From contig JAFFSR010000373.1 of assembly GCA_017163975.1 (NCBI GenBank), positions 1,295,501 to 1,359,500 on the forward strand: 64,000 nt of DNA, written 5' to 3'. The notes beneath the pieces are model-generated. The model did not search any database and was not told the origin of the DNA. It saw nothing but the letters and a program-made list of their open reading frames with translations. Source of the DNA: Anastatus disparis. Lineage: Eukaryota > Arthropoda > Insecta > Hymenoptera > Eupelmidae. Position numbers and translations under genes: made by a program. Below, piece by piece: positions 24,488 through 35,681 of the stretch; positions within the stretch are counted from its first letter, which is position 1, and the number at the start of each line of letters is the position of its first letter.

Positions 24488-25545
24488 GAAAAATTCTTTT
24501 TGCCTGTGTTTAAATTTGAATCATTTTTCAAAAAATGATGGTAGAGAAATTTTACACCGCTAGTTTTAAAGGTATTCTGCTTAACTTAAAATTTATTTTT
24601 TAGTTTTTTTTCTAGGTTCGAAATTGACCGAGGTTTAGCGATTTTTGTTCAAAAAAAGGGTCTTTTTTATTTTTCCGATATCTGCTTAATAAGAGGGGAT
24701 ATAGAAAAATGCCAAATAAAAAAAAAAGTGTATTTTTGTATGTAGGATAACCTTAAATTTTCTCAAAATTTTTTGTGCATTTAAATTTTTTTAATATTGT
24801 TGCGGCATTCTTATATACATGTATACCATACTCTTATAAGAGTACCGGAACAATATCAAAAAAATTAAAATGCACAAAAAATTTTCAGAAAATTCAAGTT
24901 TATTCTACATACAAAAATACACTTTTTTGTTTGGCTTTTTTTATATCTCCTCTTATTAAGCAGATATCGGAAAAATAAAAAAAAAACCTTTTTTTGAACA
25001 AAAATCGCTAAATCTTGGTCAATTTTGAACCTAGAAAAAAACTAAAAAATGAATTTCAAGTTAAGAGCAGGCCGGATTCGGTGTCCTTGTCTAATTGAGA
25101 TTTTTGTTATTTACTCAAGTATTAATCAGTGTATCTGCAAATTGAAGGTTAAGCGCAATAGATATTCTTATTATAAATATGTATGCACAAGAAAAAAAAA
25201 ATCTACCGTTTTGTTTTTGAGAAAAGTAAGGAACGTGAAAATATTATAAACATAAACTTTTACTTCGGCGTTCCTTACTTTTCTCAAAAACAAAGCGGTA
25301 GAATTTTTTTTTCTTGTGCATAGATGTTCATAATAATAATATCTATTGCGCTCAACCTTTAATTTGAAGATACACTGATTTATACTTGAGTAAATGACAA
25401 AAAACTCAATTGTTACTCGGCCGGTATCAGGTTCTGCTCCATCCTGGTCTCAAGCAAAATACCTTTAAAACTAGCGGTGTAAAATTTTTCTATCATCATT
25501 TTCCAAAAAATGATTCAAATTTAAACACAGGCAAAAAAAATTTTT
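24488..25545. mobile_element. Foldback repeat, one arm interrupted by a MITE
   Basis: The left arm (24488-24830) starts TTTTGCCTGTGTTTAAATTT. Its mirror runs 24840-25064 and 25454-25545. The right arm is split by a TTAA MITE, and the matching left-arm site (ACTTAAGC-type, near 24592) is still empty. Confidence 0.8.
25065..25449. mobile_element. TTAA MITE of the GCAGGCCGG family, copy 1
   Basis: A 385-bp foldback with GAGCAGGCCGGATTCG at the left end and a weaker right end. TTAA lies at 25061-25064 and a mutated TCAA at 25450-25453. The second copy is at 39362-39747. The arms meet near 25245, around GAGAAAAGTAAGGAACG. Confidence 0.88.
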
Positions 25546-26129
25546 TTTTCTATTTTTAAGTCATAATATTTCCCAGATAAGTACTCAAAATTAAATTTCC
25601 AATATACCATTAAAAAGTCCTTACGAATACGTTTAAAATGAGTAGTCGTAGAGTTCTGTACGACCCTTATTTGTTGAGATACAAAATTTTTTAATTAGTA
25701 CTTTTTTTCTCAAGGGTGGCTCCATTTTATTGGACCCCACTGTATATAAATATTGCAACCTAAAATTCTCAATAACTAATAAATGAATTCATTCAAAAAG
25801 GTAATTAAATGATCTTCATGGTACATACTATTAGCTAATGCATTTCTTTTCCTGAAGTTTTGCAATAAAATTAGATAGGCAACATTAAGAGCATGACGGA
25901 GCTACCTGTCTTCTAATAATATTTGCAATCCTAACTCACCAATAAACAGTGCGTTTAATCGAGCTTTTTGCTAAAAAGAAAAAATTAGTAACATAAAACT
26001 CTAGTGCGGACAACTCAAGAAATCCACCAAAAAACTATACATGAGAAGTTATAATAAGAACTTTCAATGTATCGTATTTTAAGGTTAGGTTTGTCGAGTT
26101 TGACATCTATTTTCCATTCCAAGTTCATA

Positions 26130-26294
26130 AAAAAATAACAAGTCCAAATGATTTTTTATTTTAATAAAAATTATTGGTTTAGTATAGCTTTAGTGCAGAC
26201 AAGTCATTATATTTGTCTAATTTATAAATTTGAAAAGATATTGATAGAATAAATAAAACAAAACTCGATTGCTGCAGCTCCGACATCCCGTTAA
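26130..26294. repeat. Dispersed repeat end, mate of 14565-14700
   Basis: Ends CTCCGACATCCCGTTAA and matches the reverse complement of 14565-14700. It is immediately followed by a MITE inserted in that TTAA. Confidence 0.6.
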
Positions 26295-27896
26295 GAGCAG
26301 ATCGAGTATATTTATCCTTTTCTAATCAAAGAATTGATTTTCTTACAAAAACTAAAAATTTTAGCAAAAAATATAGAGAAACCCGCATCTCGTCTCAAAA
26401 AAGCAATATTTTCATTAAGTGAATGTAAAATACCGACATTACAGTTTTCGAAGTTCTCGATTCTTTATCCAAAAGTTTTAAAAATATCTTTATATTACAA
26501 CCTTCCATTATTACTAATAAACTAATATAGAGATATTTCGGAAAATTTTTGAATAAAGATTAAAAATTTGAAAAACTGCAATGTCGGTAACTATGTATAA
26601 ATCATATAGCTTATTACATCCCCTTAATAAAAAAGAATTGATTTCATTGCTTCGTTTTTAAGAAAACCTTAAAATCTTAAAACATAGAAGTTAGGTTAAA
26701 CAATTTGGTTTTTCAAGGTTTTCTTAAAAGTAAAGCAATGAAATTAATTCTCTCATATTAAAGAAAACTTAGTTTTTTTCAATACGAGATTCGGCTTTCT
26801 CTTCATTTTTTGCTAAAGTTATTGATTCTTGAAAAAAATTAATTTTTTGATTAGAAAAACGCTGCCAAGTGCTTTGGCGCAATGCTTTCTCATAGAGCAC
26901 ATTGAGTTGGAGTAATTTGATTTTATTTTTTTAAATACGATTTTAATATAAATGTCCCTATCCTCTGTATTGAAGGCTGTCTTAATACCTACGAAAACTA
27001 TATGAATTTTACTCTTTCTTAATTTTGCCATTTGCATAATGTGATTTTATGATGCTCTAAAATTAAAAATGCGTTTATAAAATTAATTTTCCCAAGCTTG
27101 TCTTCTTAACACTATAACCAATAACTTGCATACAAATTTTGGAACATTTTCATCGGATAGTTTACAAAAAATACCAAATAATTGAAAAATAAACATTGTT
27201 TTAAAATTTTCAAAACGCTTTAACGTTACAACTACTCTAAGAAAACCAGTTTTCAAAAGTTCATTTTATTTAGGCAATCGTAAATAATTTCTATACATAA
27301 TTTTAAGCTACTTCATCGAGTAGTTTACGTAAAATACCAAAAAATAAGTGAAATTCTATTCAAAATTTACAAAATGCTCTAAAATTAAAACTGCGCTAAG
27401 AAAATAAGTTTTTCCAAGCTTGCTTTAATTAGGCAATAACAAATAATTTGTATGAAAATTTTTGAGCAAATTTATCGAATGGCTTTTGTGTAATAGAAAA
27501 AAAATGAAATATGAAAATTTTTTCCAAAATTTTCAAAATGCTCTAAAATTAAAACTGCGCTAAGAAAATAAGTTTTCCAAAGCTTGATTTATTCAGATAA
27601 TAGTGAATAATTTGCATAAAAATTTTTGAGCAAGTTTATCGAGTAATTTTTGTGCAATAAAAAAGAAATTAAAAATAAAAAATTTTTTCAAAATTTTCAA
27701 ACTGCTCTAAAATTAAATGTGCGCTAAGAAAATTGAAGAAAATTAGTTTTCAAAAGTTCATTTTATTTTGACAATCATAAATAATTCCCATACATAATTT
27801 GAAGCTCTTTCATCGAGTAGTTTACGTAAAATATAAAAAAAATTAGAAAAATTTTATTCAAAATTTTCAAAATGCTCTAAAATTAAAACTGCACTG

Positions 27897-28643
27897 ACTA
27901 GGAGAGTATCAGACCTCCGGATCACGGATTTTGCTTAAACGTTGGGATAAGTTTTCAGATCTCAAAATATGAAAGGAAACAAAATTTTAGACCCCAACGC
28001 TTAATGTTTCCCTAGTTACACTGCCGTCCAAAGTGTAAAAGTGGTTAACTACATTGGAATCCCATTGGAGTTAAGGTTTTCTTACTTTGGACGGCAGTAC
28101 AGGTAATTAAAGAAAATCACTAAAAAAGTTACTAGATTTTCAAACGCATATAGTTCCTTAGCATTGATAGCTAGGAGCTTGAAACTTTTTTTAAATAAAA
28201 GTTGAGCTCAAATCCTTTCGAAATAGTAGTTATAGCATGTCAAAACATTATTTTTTCTCAAAGTTATAGCGTGATAAACATTGGACCTGATTTTTCTTTT
28301 TAAAACATTAATTAATAACAAAAGCTGAAATTGGGTCTAATGTTTATTACGCTATAACTTTGGGAAAAAATAATATTTTGACATGCTATAACTACTATTT
28401 CGAAAGGATTTGAGCTCAGCTTTCATTTGAAAAAAGTTTCAAGCTCCTAGCTATCAATGCTAAGGAACTATATGCGTTTGAAAATCTAGTAACTTTTTTA
28501 GTGATTTTCTTTAATTGCCTGTAACTAGGGAAATATTGAGCGTTGGGGTCTAAAATTTTGTTTTCTTTCATATTTTGACATCTGAAAACTTATCCCAAAG
28601 TTTGAGCAAAATCCGTGATCCGGAGGTCTGATACTCTCCTAGT
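27897..28643. mobile_element. 747-bp foldback MITE in the satellite
   Basis: The ends read ACTAGGAGAGTATCAGACCT inward, with TGA on either side. The arms of about 330 bp meet near 28300, around a TTAATTAATAA loop. It interrupts one satellite monomer. The end sequence resembles the GGAGAGTATTTGATCTCCGG ends of 35682-36355, so they probably share a family. Confidence 0.85.
28019..28097. mobile_element. 79-bp micro-MITE, TA-flanked
   Basis: The ends CACTGCCGTCCAAAGTGTAA and CTTACTTTGGACGGCAG are inverted copies. TA lies at 28017-28018 and 28098-28099. The opposite arm of the host foldback (about 28520-28530) reads straight through the same site, which proves the insertion and its boundaries. 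Confidence 0.9.
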
Positions 28644-29247
28644 GAGAAAATAAGTTTTTCAAAGCTTGTTTTATTTAGGCCATTGCAAATGATTTCCATA
28701 AAAATTTTCGAGCAAATCTATCGAATGGTTTTTATGTAATAGAAAAAAAATGAAAAATAGAGATTTTTTCCAAAATTTTCAAAATGCTCTAAAATTAAAA
28801 CTACGCTAAGAAAATAAGTGTTCCAAAGCTTGTTTTTTTTAGACAATAGCGAATAACTTGCATACAAATTTAGAAGCAAATCTATCGAATGGTTGTTGTA
28901 AAATAAAAAATAAATGAAAAAAAAAAATTTTTTCAAAATTTTCAAAATGCTCTAAAATTAAAAGTGCGCTAAGAAAATCAGTTGGTAAAAGTTTTTCTTC
29001 TTTTGGCAGTCGCAAATAATGTTCATACAAATTTTCAAGAAAATTCTTCGAGTAGTTTACGTAAAATATCAAAAAAATGAAAAATCAAAATTTTTTTAAA
29101 ATTCTTAAAATGGCTCTAAAAAAAAACTGAGCTAAGAAGATCAATTTTCAATAGCTTCCCCCCCCAGTTAGACAAAAAAATAAATTGCATGCAAAATTTG
29201 AAGCTAATCCATCGAGTAGTTCTCGAGATCTTATTGGCGTACTGAAT

Positions 29248-29251
<4 letters not shown>

Positions 29252-29290
<39 letters not shown>
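29252..29290. repeat. (AC)n microsatellite
   Basis: About 19 CA dinucleotides inside the last satellite monomer. Open frames on both strands across it are translations of the repeat. Confidence 0.95.
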
Positions 29291-29294
<4 letters not shown>

Positions 29295-29436
29295 GACATT
29301 TTCTGGAAACCACTTTTTTCGACTCCCTGAGTCTAAATATGTACAAATTAATGAAAAAATAGAAAAAAAATTTTTTTACCGATACAATGCTTTCTCTATG
29401 AGAAAGCAAAAGATGGAGATACGTAACCTCCTCTTA

Positions 29437-30740
29437 AAGCATTTAATTTGTGCTTCATTATATCTTTAATTAATTTCTTTTGTAAAAATCTTAGTTTTTC
29501 GGTTACTAAAGTTCTTATAGAGGCTCTTCTTTACTATATTTTCGAAAAAATGTGTATATCTTTGTCTAGGGGGCCTATTTAATAAAAAGAAAAAACTCAG
29601 GTTCATTTTTTTTTCATCAAAAAATCATATTCTCCAGTTGTAGACGCACCAGTTTCTCGATGGTGGCGGTGATTTCCTTGTTAGTGTCGATATCTACCAC
29701 ACAAACAGTTGTACAGTAAAGAATCGGTATTTTGTTCTGATTTCACTTTAAAGTTAAAGGCATTATTTTGCTTCAAATCAGCTCATTTTAGTAGATCCAT
29801 GAATATATTTGTTAAGATGAAAGCCAAGGAACCACCCTCAGCGTGATATAAAGGGAATGAAAATCAGGACTGATTTTTTATCACGAAAACTTATAAATCA
29901 GAACTGATTTTCATCCCCTTGGGGGTATCTCCCTAGCTTATATTTCAATGGAAACAATCATGGGGATGTCTTTCATCATAACTAATTAAAAATCGAAGAA
30001 AAATAGGTCCTATGAATTAAGTAACCAAGATAAAAAATCAGACCTTATTTTTATCCCCGTTATATCACGCTGTAGCTGGTTTCTTGGCTTTTATTTCAAC
30101 AAAAAATTCATGGGAATATCCTTTATCATAAGTAATCAAAAATCAAAACTAAAATGGGTCCGACAAATTCAGCATTCCAAAATAAAAAGTCAGAACTGAT
30201 TTTCATCCCCCTCATATCACGCTGGGGGTGGTTCCTTTACTTTTATCTCAAAGGGAAAATTCATTGAGATGTCTTTATCATTACTAAACACAAATCGAAG
30301 AGAAAATAGGTCCAACAAATTAAGTATTTCAAGATAAAAAATCAGAACTGATTATCATCCGCTTTATATCACGCTGGGAGAAGTTCCTTGGCTTTTATCT
30401 CAACAAAAAAATTCATGGGAATATCATTTATCATAAATAATCAAAAATCAAAACTAAAATGGGTCCGACAAATTCAGCATTCCATTAGTAGATCAATAAT
30501 ACTATTACTCTTATATTGATATTTAAATGAAGATATTTGCAATATAACAATAAATATTACATTACATAAGTATTTTTCGAATGTTTTGAAGAAAAAAAAT
30601 TGGAAAAGTCAATAAAAAGAAAAAAGTGCCTCATGCGCGATTTTAATTTTTGTTGGGAAGACTAATGACATGAAAAAATATTTTATAAAGGAAAATCAAG
30701 GATGGTCATCAGATTGATTTGAATTTTTTCAAACTTCTAG
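29437..30740. repeat. Dispersed repeat copy, interrupted
   Basis: Inverted relative to 14930-15560. 29437-29797 and 30495-30740 are the two halves, separated by a 687-bp insertion flanked by TTAGTAGATC. Confidence 0.65.
29798..30484 (-). repeat. Inserted satellite segment with 10-bp target duplication
   Basis: TTAGTAGATC occurs at 29788-29797 and 30485-30494. The 687 bp between are a nearly identical reverse complement of about 32845-33531 of the satellite array. The segment has no terminal inverted repeats and no poly-A tail. The paralogous site near 15181 is empty. Confidence 0.8.
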
Positions 30741-31010
30741 AGCTAGGTGGCGTAGTGGCTAAAGGCGCAGGACTCTTATTATTGTTGGCGCGAGATCGAT
30801 TTCCCGTTTGGTCATGTAACTTGAGTTTCAAACGTTGGATTGCAAAAAAAATTTGTTCCTTATTATAAATGATTCTGCGATTGTATCCAGGCTAAAATCA
30901 GATAAAGAACAACTAATACAATGATAAGAACCAGTTGTGAGTCATCATGGATTATAAACAACCCTTTATGGGTCACTAAGCAGGGCTAACACAAGAGACA
31001 AAAATTAGTT
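30741..31010 (+). mobile_element. tRNA-derived SINE
   Basis: The head carries a pol III A box (TGGCGTAGTGG, 30748-30758) and a B box (GAGATCGATTTCC, about 30793-30805), 35 bp apart, as in tRNA-derived SINEs. The unrelated body contains GTTTCAAACGTTGGATTGC and a GTCATCATGGATTATAAAC block. A second, headless copy lies inverted at 33885-34066. The body passes directly into satellite sequence at its 3' side. Confidence 0.7.
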
Positions 31011-32474
31011 ATACTTAATTCGTTGGACCCTTTTACTTTTTGCTTTTCAATTTGTGATGATAAAAGACATCTCTATAAATTTTTTCGTTATGATAAAAGC
31101 CAAGGACCTATCTCCAGCGTGATATAAAGATGATAAAAATCAGTTAAGATTTTTTATCTCAGAGATTTGATTCATTCGACCCATTTTCTCTTGGATTTTT
31201 GACTAGTGATGATAAAAGTCATCCCCATAAAATTTTACGTTGAGATAAAATCCAAGGAACCACCCCCCGTTTTATATAAAGGGAATAAAAATCAGTTCTG
31301 ATTTTTTATCCCGGAGAATTGATTCGTTAGACCCATTTTCTCTTTAATTTTTAATTGGTAATAATGAGAGTCATCTCTATGAATTTTTACGTTGAGATGA
31401 AATCTAAGGAACCACCCCCAGCGTAATATAAAGTGGATGAAAATAAGTTTTGATTTTTTATCTTGGGATGCTTAATTTGTTGGACTCATTATCTCTTTGA
31501 TTATTGATGAATTATGATAAAGGACATCTCCATAAATTTTTTATTCAGGGAACCACCCCCAGCGTGATATAAAAGGGATGAAAATCAGTTCTGATCTTTC
31601 ATCTCGGAGACTTGATTCATTTGACTCATTTTCGCTTTGATTTTTAATAAGTTATGATGAAAGACATCCCTATGAGATTTTGCGTTCGCATAAAAGCCAA
31701 GGAACCAACCCCAGCGTAATATAAAGAAAATAAAAATAAATTCTGATTTTTCATCTCGGAGACTTGATTCGTTAGATCCACTTTCGTTTAGATTTTTAAA
31801 TAGTGATGATAAAAGATATCCCCATAAAATTTTCCATTGAGAGAAAGATCAAGGAACCACCCTCCCCCCGTAATATAAAATGGATGAAAATCAGTTCTGA
31901 TATTCTATCTTGGAATGCTTAATTCGGTGGATCCCTTATTTCTTCGATTTTTGATTAGTTATGATAAAAGTCATCCCCATGAATTTTTTCGTTGAGATAA
32001 AATCAAGAATCCACCCCCAGCATGATATAAAGGGGATGAAAATCAGTTCTGATTTTTTAATTTAGAGACATAATTCAATGGACCCATTTTTTCTCTGATT
32101 CTCAATTTTTAATAATAAAAGACATTCCCATCAATTTGTTCGTTAAGACAAAAGTCAAGTAACCACCTCCCACGTGATATAAAGGCGATGGAAAAAAGTT
32201 CTGATTTTTCATCTTAGAATACCTAACTTATTGAACCCATTATCTCTATGATTTTTGATTAGTTATGATAAAAGACATCCCCATGAATGTTTTCGTTGAG
32301 ATATAAGCCGAGGTACCACCCCCAGCGTGAGATGGAGGAAATAAAAATAAGTTCTCATTTTTTTATCTCGGAGACTTGGTTTGTTGGACCAATTTTTTCT
32401 CCGATTTTTAATTGGTAACGATAAAAGACATCCTCATAAATTTTTTCGATTGTAAAAAAGCGAAGAAACCACTT

Positions 32475-32533
32475 TCAGCATAATATAAAGGGGAGGAAAA
32501 TCACTTCTGATTTTCCTCCCCTTTATATTATGC
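32475..32533. repeat. 59-bp near-perfect palindrome
   Basis: GCATAATATAAAGGGGAGGA is followed by its mirror around ATCACTTCTGAT. It sits in the middle of the satellite and is much more exact than in other monomers. Confidence 0.8.
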
Positions 32534-32715
32534 ATCTCGGAATACCCAATTCGTTAAATCTACCTTTTCCTTGATTTTTGATAAGTTATAATAATGGACA
32601 TCCTCATGAATTTTTTGTTGAGATAAAAGCCAGAGAACCACCCCCGGGGTAATATAAAGGGGATAAAAATCAGTTCTGATTTTTTATCTTGGAGGCTTGA
32701 TTCGTTGAACCCATT

Positions 32716-33192
32716 TTCTTTTGGTATTGTGATCAGTAATTATAAAAGACATTCCTATAAATTTTTTCGTTGAGATAAAAGCTGAATAACCATCCTATGT
32801 GTGATATAAAGGGGATGAAAATCAGTTCTGACTTTTTATTTTGGAATGCTGAATTTGTCGGACCCATTTTAGTTTTGATTTTTGATTATTTATGATAAAT
32901 GATATTCTCATGAATTTTTTTGTTGAGATAAAAGCCAAGGAACTTCTCCGAGCGTGATATAAAGCGGATGATAATCAGTTCTGATTTATCTTGAAATACT
33001 TAATTTGTTGGACCCATTTTCTTTTGGTATTGTGATCAGTAATTATAAAAGACATTCCTATAAATTTTTTCGTTGAGATAAAAGCTGAATAACCATCCTA
33101 TGTGTGATATAAAGGGGATGAAAATCAGTTCTGACTTTTTATTTTGGAATGCTGAATTTGTCGGACCCATTTTAGTTTTGATTTTTGATTAC
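32716..33192. repeat. 305-bp recent duplication (two monomers)
   Basis: 32716-32887 and 33021-33192 are almost identical while neighbouring monomers differ considerably. The offset of 305 bp equals two monomers, which points to recent unequal exchange. Confidence 0.8.
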
Positions 33193-33884
33193 TTATGATA
33201 AAGGATATTCCCATGAATTTTTTGTTGAAATAAAAGCCAAGAAACCAGCTACAGCGTGATATAACGGGGATAAAAATAAGGTCTGATTTTTTATCTTAGT
33301 TACTTAATTCATAGGACCTATTTTCCTTCGATTTTTAATTAGTTATGATGAAAGACATCCCCATGATTGTTTCCATTGAAATATAAGCTAGGGAGATACC
33401 CCCAAGGGGATGAAAATCAGTTCTGATTTATAAGTTTTTGTGATAAAAAATCAGTCCTGATTTTCATTCCCTTTATATCACGCTGAGGGTGGTTCCTTGG
33501 CTTTCATCTTAACAAATATATTCATGGGAATGTCTTTCATCATTACTAATTGAGAATCAAAGAGAAAATAGGTCCAACGAATCAAGTTTCCAAGATAAAA
33601 AATCAGAACTGATTTTAATCCTCTTTATATTACGCTGGAGGTGGTTCCTTGGATTTTATCTCAACGGAAAAATTCATGAGGATGTCTTCTATCATCATTT
33701 ATCAATAATCTAAGAGAAAATGGGTCCAACGAATCAAGCCTTCGAGATAAAAAATCAGAACTGATTTTTATCCATTTTATATCACGCTGGGGATGATTCC
33801 TTGGCTTTTATTTTAACCAAAAAATCTATGGAGATGTCTTTTATTATTACAAATCGAAAAGCGAAAAGTAAACGGGTCCAAAGA

Positions 33885-34066
33885 ATTAAGTATACTAGAA
33901 CTAAATTTCGTGTTTTCTGTTAGCCCCCCTTGTTGACCCAGGAGAGGTTGTTTATGATCCATGGTGACTTGTAACTGGTTAACTGCGACTGTATACAATC
34001 GCAGGATTATTTATTGCAAAAATCAAATTTTCATTACAATCCAACGTTTGAAACTTAAGTTACATT
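33885..34066 (-). mobile_element. SINE fragment, inverted
   Basis: The reverse complement matches the body of 30741-31010 (GTTTCAAACGTTGGATTG, the GCGATTGTAT block and CACCATGGATCATAAAC). The tRNA-like head is missing. It abuts both the satellite and the broken polymerase frame. Confidence 0.75.
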
Positions 34067-34071
34067 AATTC

Positions 34072-35665
34072 ATAAGTTTATATTAACTCTTCTTAAACTC
34101 ATTTTTTGCTTTTTTTCTCATATTACTATTTAAATCAATGTAATCTTTTAGCTAGGGTCTTTGATTAAATTTTATGATTCTATGAATTTTAATTAGTTTG
34201 AGTCCATTTCTAAGAGCTTGCTTTAAATTTTGGTAATGTTAAATATTCCTTTCTTTGGATTATACTGTAGTCAATAATTTTGAATATTTAGAACCTGGAG
34301 GCTTCTCATGTTCTGAATAGGATGGTAAATCTTTATGTACATCATGCAGATCTTTTGGATATTCTAAGTCTACATCAATAATATAACCAAAAGGTGAATT
34401 GTCATCAATATTGAAATCTACTTTGCCAACATCCTCAATTCTTTCAAAACCACTATAAGGTAATGATTGCATCATGGCCCATCCATATAAATTGTTAACA
34501 TCGTAATACATGAGATACTTTATTTTTTCATTTTCAATATAGTTCTCACACATATACTTATTGTTAGTCTGCGCATGCCTATTAAAACACTGACTGATGC
34601 CACTTCTTATTCCACGCTCAACAAACAACACTTGATCAATGTCAGTTAGCAATCCTAACTCTACTTTCGTATATTTAAGCATAGCATCCCAAGTAAATCC
34701 AGGAGCTGTGTAGTAACGAGCTGGATTCAAATCGTACGTACTTAAACAATCGTTCCGAAAAATTTCAAAAACTGTAGCTAATAATTATACATATGTTTTC
34801 AAATACAAATCTGAATATTCACCTAAATTCGATTTATTAAATTCTTTCCAAACATTTTTAGCGTATTGATGGTCTTCATCAGATATTTTACTGTTATTTA
34901 AATTACTATAAAATTTATCTTTTCATGAAAGTTTCGAATCATTGAGTTTATCTACAGAATTCAAGTATTCATGCGAAAAGATACCTTTCCTTTTAGTAGA
35001 TTAAACTTATCTTCTGTCAAAGGTGATTGCTTAATAAATTCCAGTTTTAAAATATTCATTTCTGTAAGATATGAAGCTAATTTATCCAAAGATGATGACA
35101 TAAATCGGAAAGAATCGATAAACCTGAAGTTAATCTCACTATTTTTTATATATTTTGTAAATGAAATAAATCGCTCTCTGTTCAATGATAGCAGTTTACA
35201 CGTCCTGGAAAACTATTGGCAACATCTTTAATGAGAAAATGAGAGGCATAACCCGTAAAATTGTGGAATATTACAGGGATACTACGAGAGTCTGCATATG
35301 ATAAATTACATGATTCATAAGCTGCTCCTCGATATCTGAAACATAATATAAATATATGTTAATTTATAGATGATTTAATATAAGTCATATTACAATATTA
35401 TTTCAAGTATTAATCTTACCTGCCAGTAAGGTGTCAACAATCTCGAACTTTTTTTCCTTTTAAAGGTTTCTGGTAAATGTGGCAAAGAATTTTAAAATCT
35501 TTCTTTTTCTTTCAAGGTTTAAGCATTCATTAGTATTTCATGTTGGTATACAGATTCAATATTGTCAGTAAGTTTTTCAAGTTCGTTTATGAACTATGCA
35601 GCAGGATTAGGACCTCTTTAGCTATTGTAGCATGATATGGTTTCGTCATAACTACATTTCAAATA
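34072..35665 (-). pseudogene. Protein-primed type-B DNA polymerase fragment (Polinton/virus-like), inactivated
   Basis: Type-B polymerases of this kind replicate Polinton/Maverick-class elements and related virus-like elements. Reading on the minus strand, an N-terminal Cys/His motif comes first (near 35410-35480, HLTG then YRGAAYESCN). The exonuclease region follows, with IPVIFHNFTGY (about 35270) and [21 protein letters not shown] (about 35070-35130). After a linker comes MNPARYYTAPGFTWDAML, and the palm motif YYDVNNLYGWAMM at about 34480-34515. Stops and shifts occur throughout. The frame fades out near 34075, where the SINE fragment begins, so the remaining catalytic motifs are absent. 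A GT-AG interval at about 35342-35419 separates HLTG and YRGAA in matching phase, suggesting a genuine intron. I have not reconstructed the protein. Confidence 0.8.
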
Positions 35666-35681
35666 ATATCCAACACTAACA

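Larger units (their letters stand above)
22547..25742. mobile_element. TA-flanked element, Tc1/mariner-like ends
   Basis: It starts CAGTGGGGTCCAATTAACGG and ends with the inverse of that. TA lies on each side (22545-22546 and 25743-25744). The inverted arms extend about 190 bp (to TCGTAAGGACTTTTTAATAG). The 3.2-kb interior contains no transposase. It is filled with a GC-rich palindrome, a foldback MITE, another foldback and its own MITE. Confidence 0.8.
22200..26100. mobile_element. Outer foldback element, arms split by nested insertions
   Basis: 22420-22510 (with AAAAGAAATGCATTAGCT and GTATGTACCATGA) is the reverse complement of about 25770-25870, and the similarity extends unevenly outward. 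22200-22380 also resembles the centre of the foldback at 35682-36355. A TA-flanked element (22547-25742) occupies the middle. The outer ends are not defined. Confidence 0.55.
26859..29406. repeat. 164-bp satellite element
   Basis: The marker GCTCTAAAATTAAAA occurs at 27054, 27376, 27540, 27704, 27874, 28785, 28949 and, as GCTCTAAA, 29113. The period is 164 bp after removing the insertion at 27897-28643. The block is bounded by AATGCTTTCTCATAGAG on the left and CTCTATGAGAAAGCA on the right, so the array appears to travel as an element with inverted tips. Confidence 0.8.
26295..29433. mobile_element. TTAA MITE blown apart by nested insertions
   Basis: Its left part (from GAGCAGATCGAGTATATTT) and right part (29407-29433, ending CCTCCTC) match the ends of the 7464-7844 family. 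TTAA lies at 26291-26294 and 29434-29437. A segment of about 200 bp (about 26415-26630) interrupts its left arm. A 2.55-kb satellite element (26859-29406) interrupts its right arm after GATTAGAAAA. Confidence 0.75.
31011..33885. repeat. About 152-bp satellite array with orientation switch
   Basis: The monomer marker CAAGGAACCACCCCCAGCGTG, with AAAATCAGTTCTGATTTT, recurs about every 144-167 bp. It is in forward sense from about 31100 to 33430 and in reverse sense from about 33440 to 33885. About 15 forward monomers and 3 reverse monomers are seen. AAAATCAG..CTGATTTT is itself palindromic. Confidence 0.9.

Noticed and set aside
27040..29160. CRISPR-like array
   Set aside because: 164-bp monomers repeat end to end with no short repeats or unique spacers, and this is animal DNA.
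29116..29469. Frames with runs of Cys-Val or Thr-His
   Set aside because: Translation of the (AC)n microsatellite on both strands.
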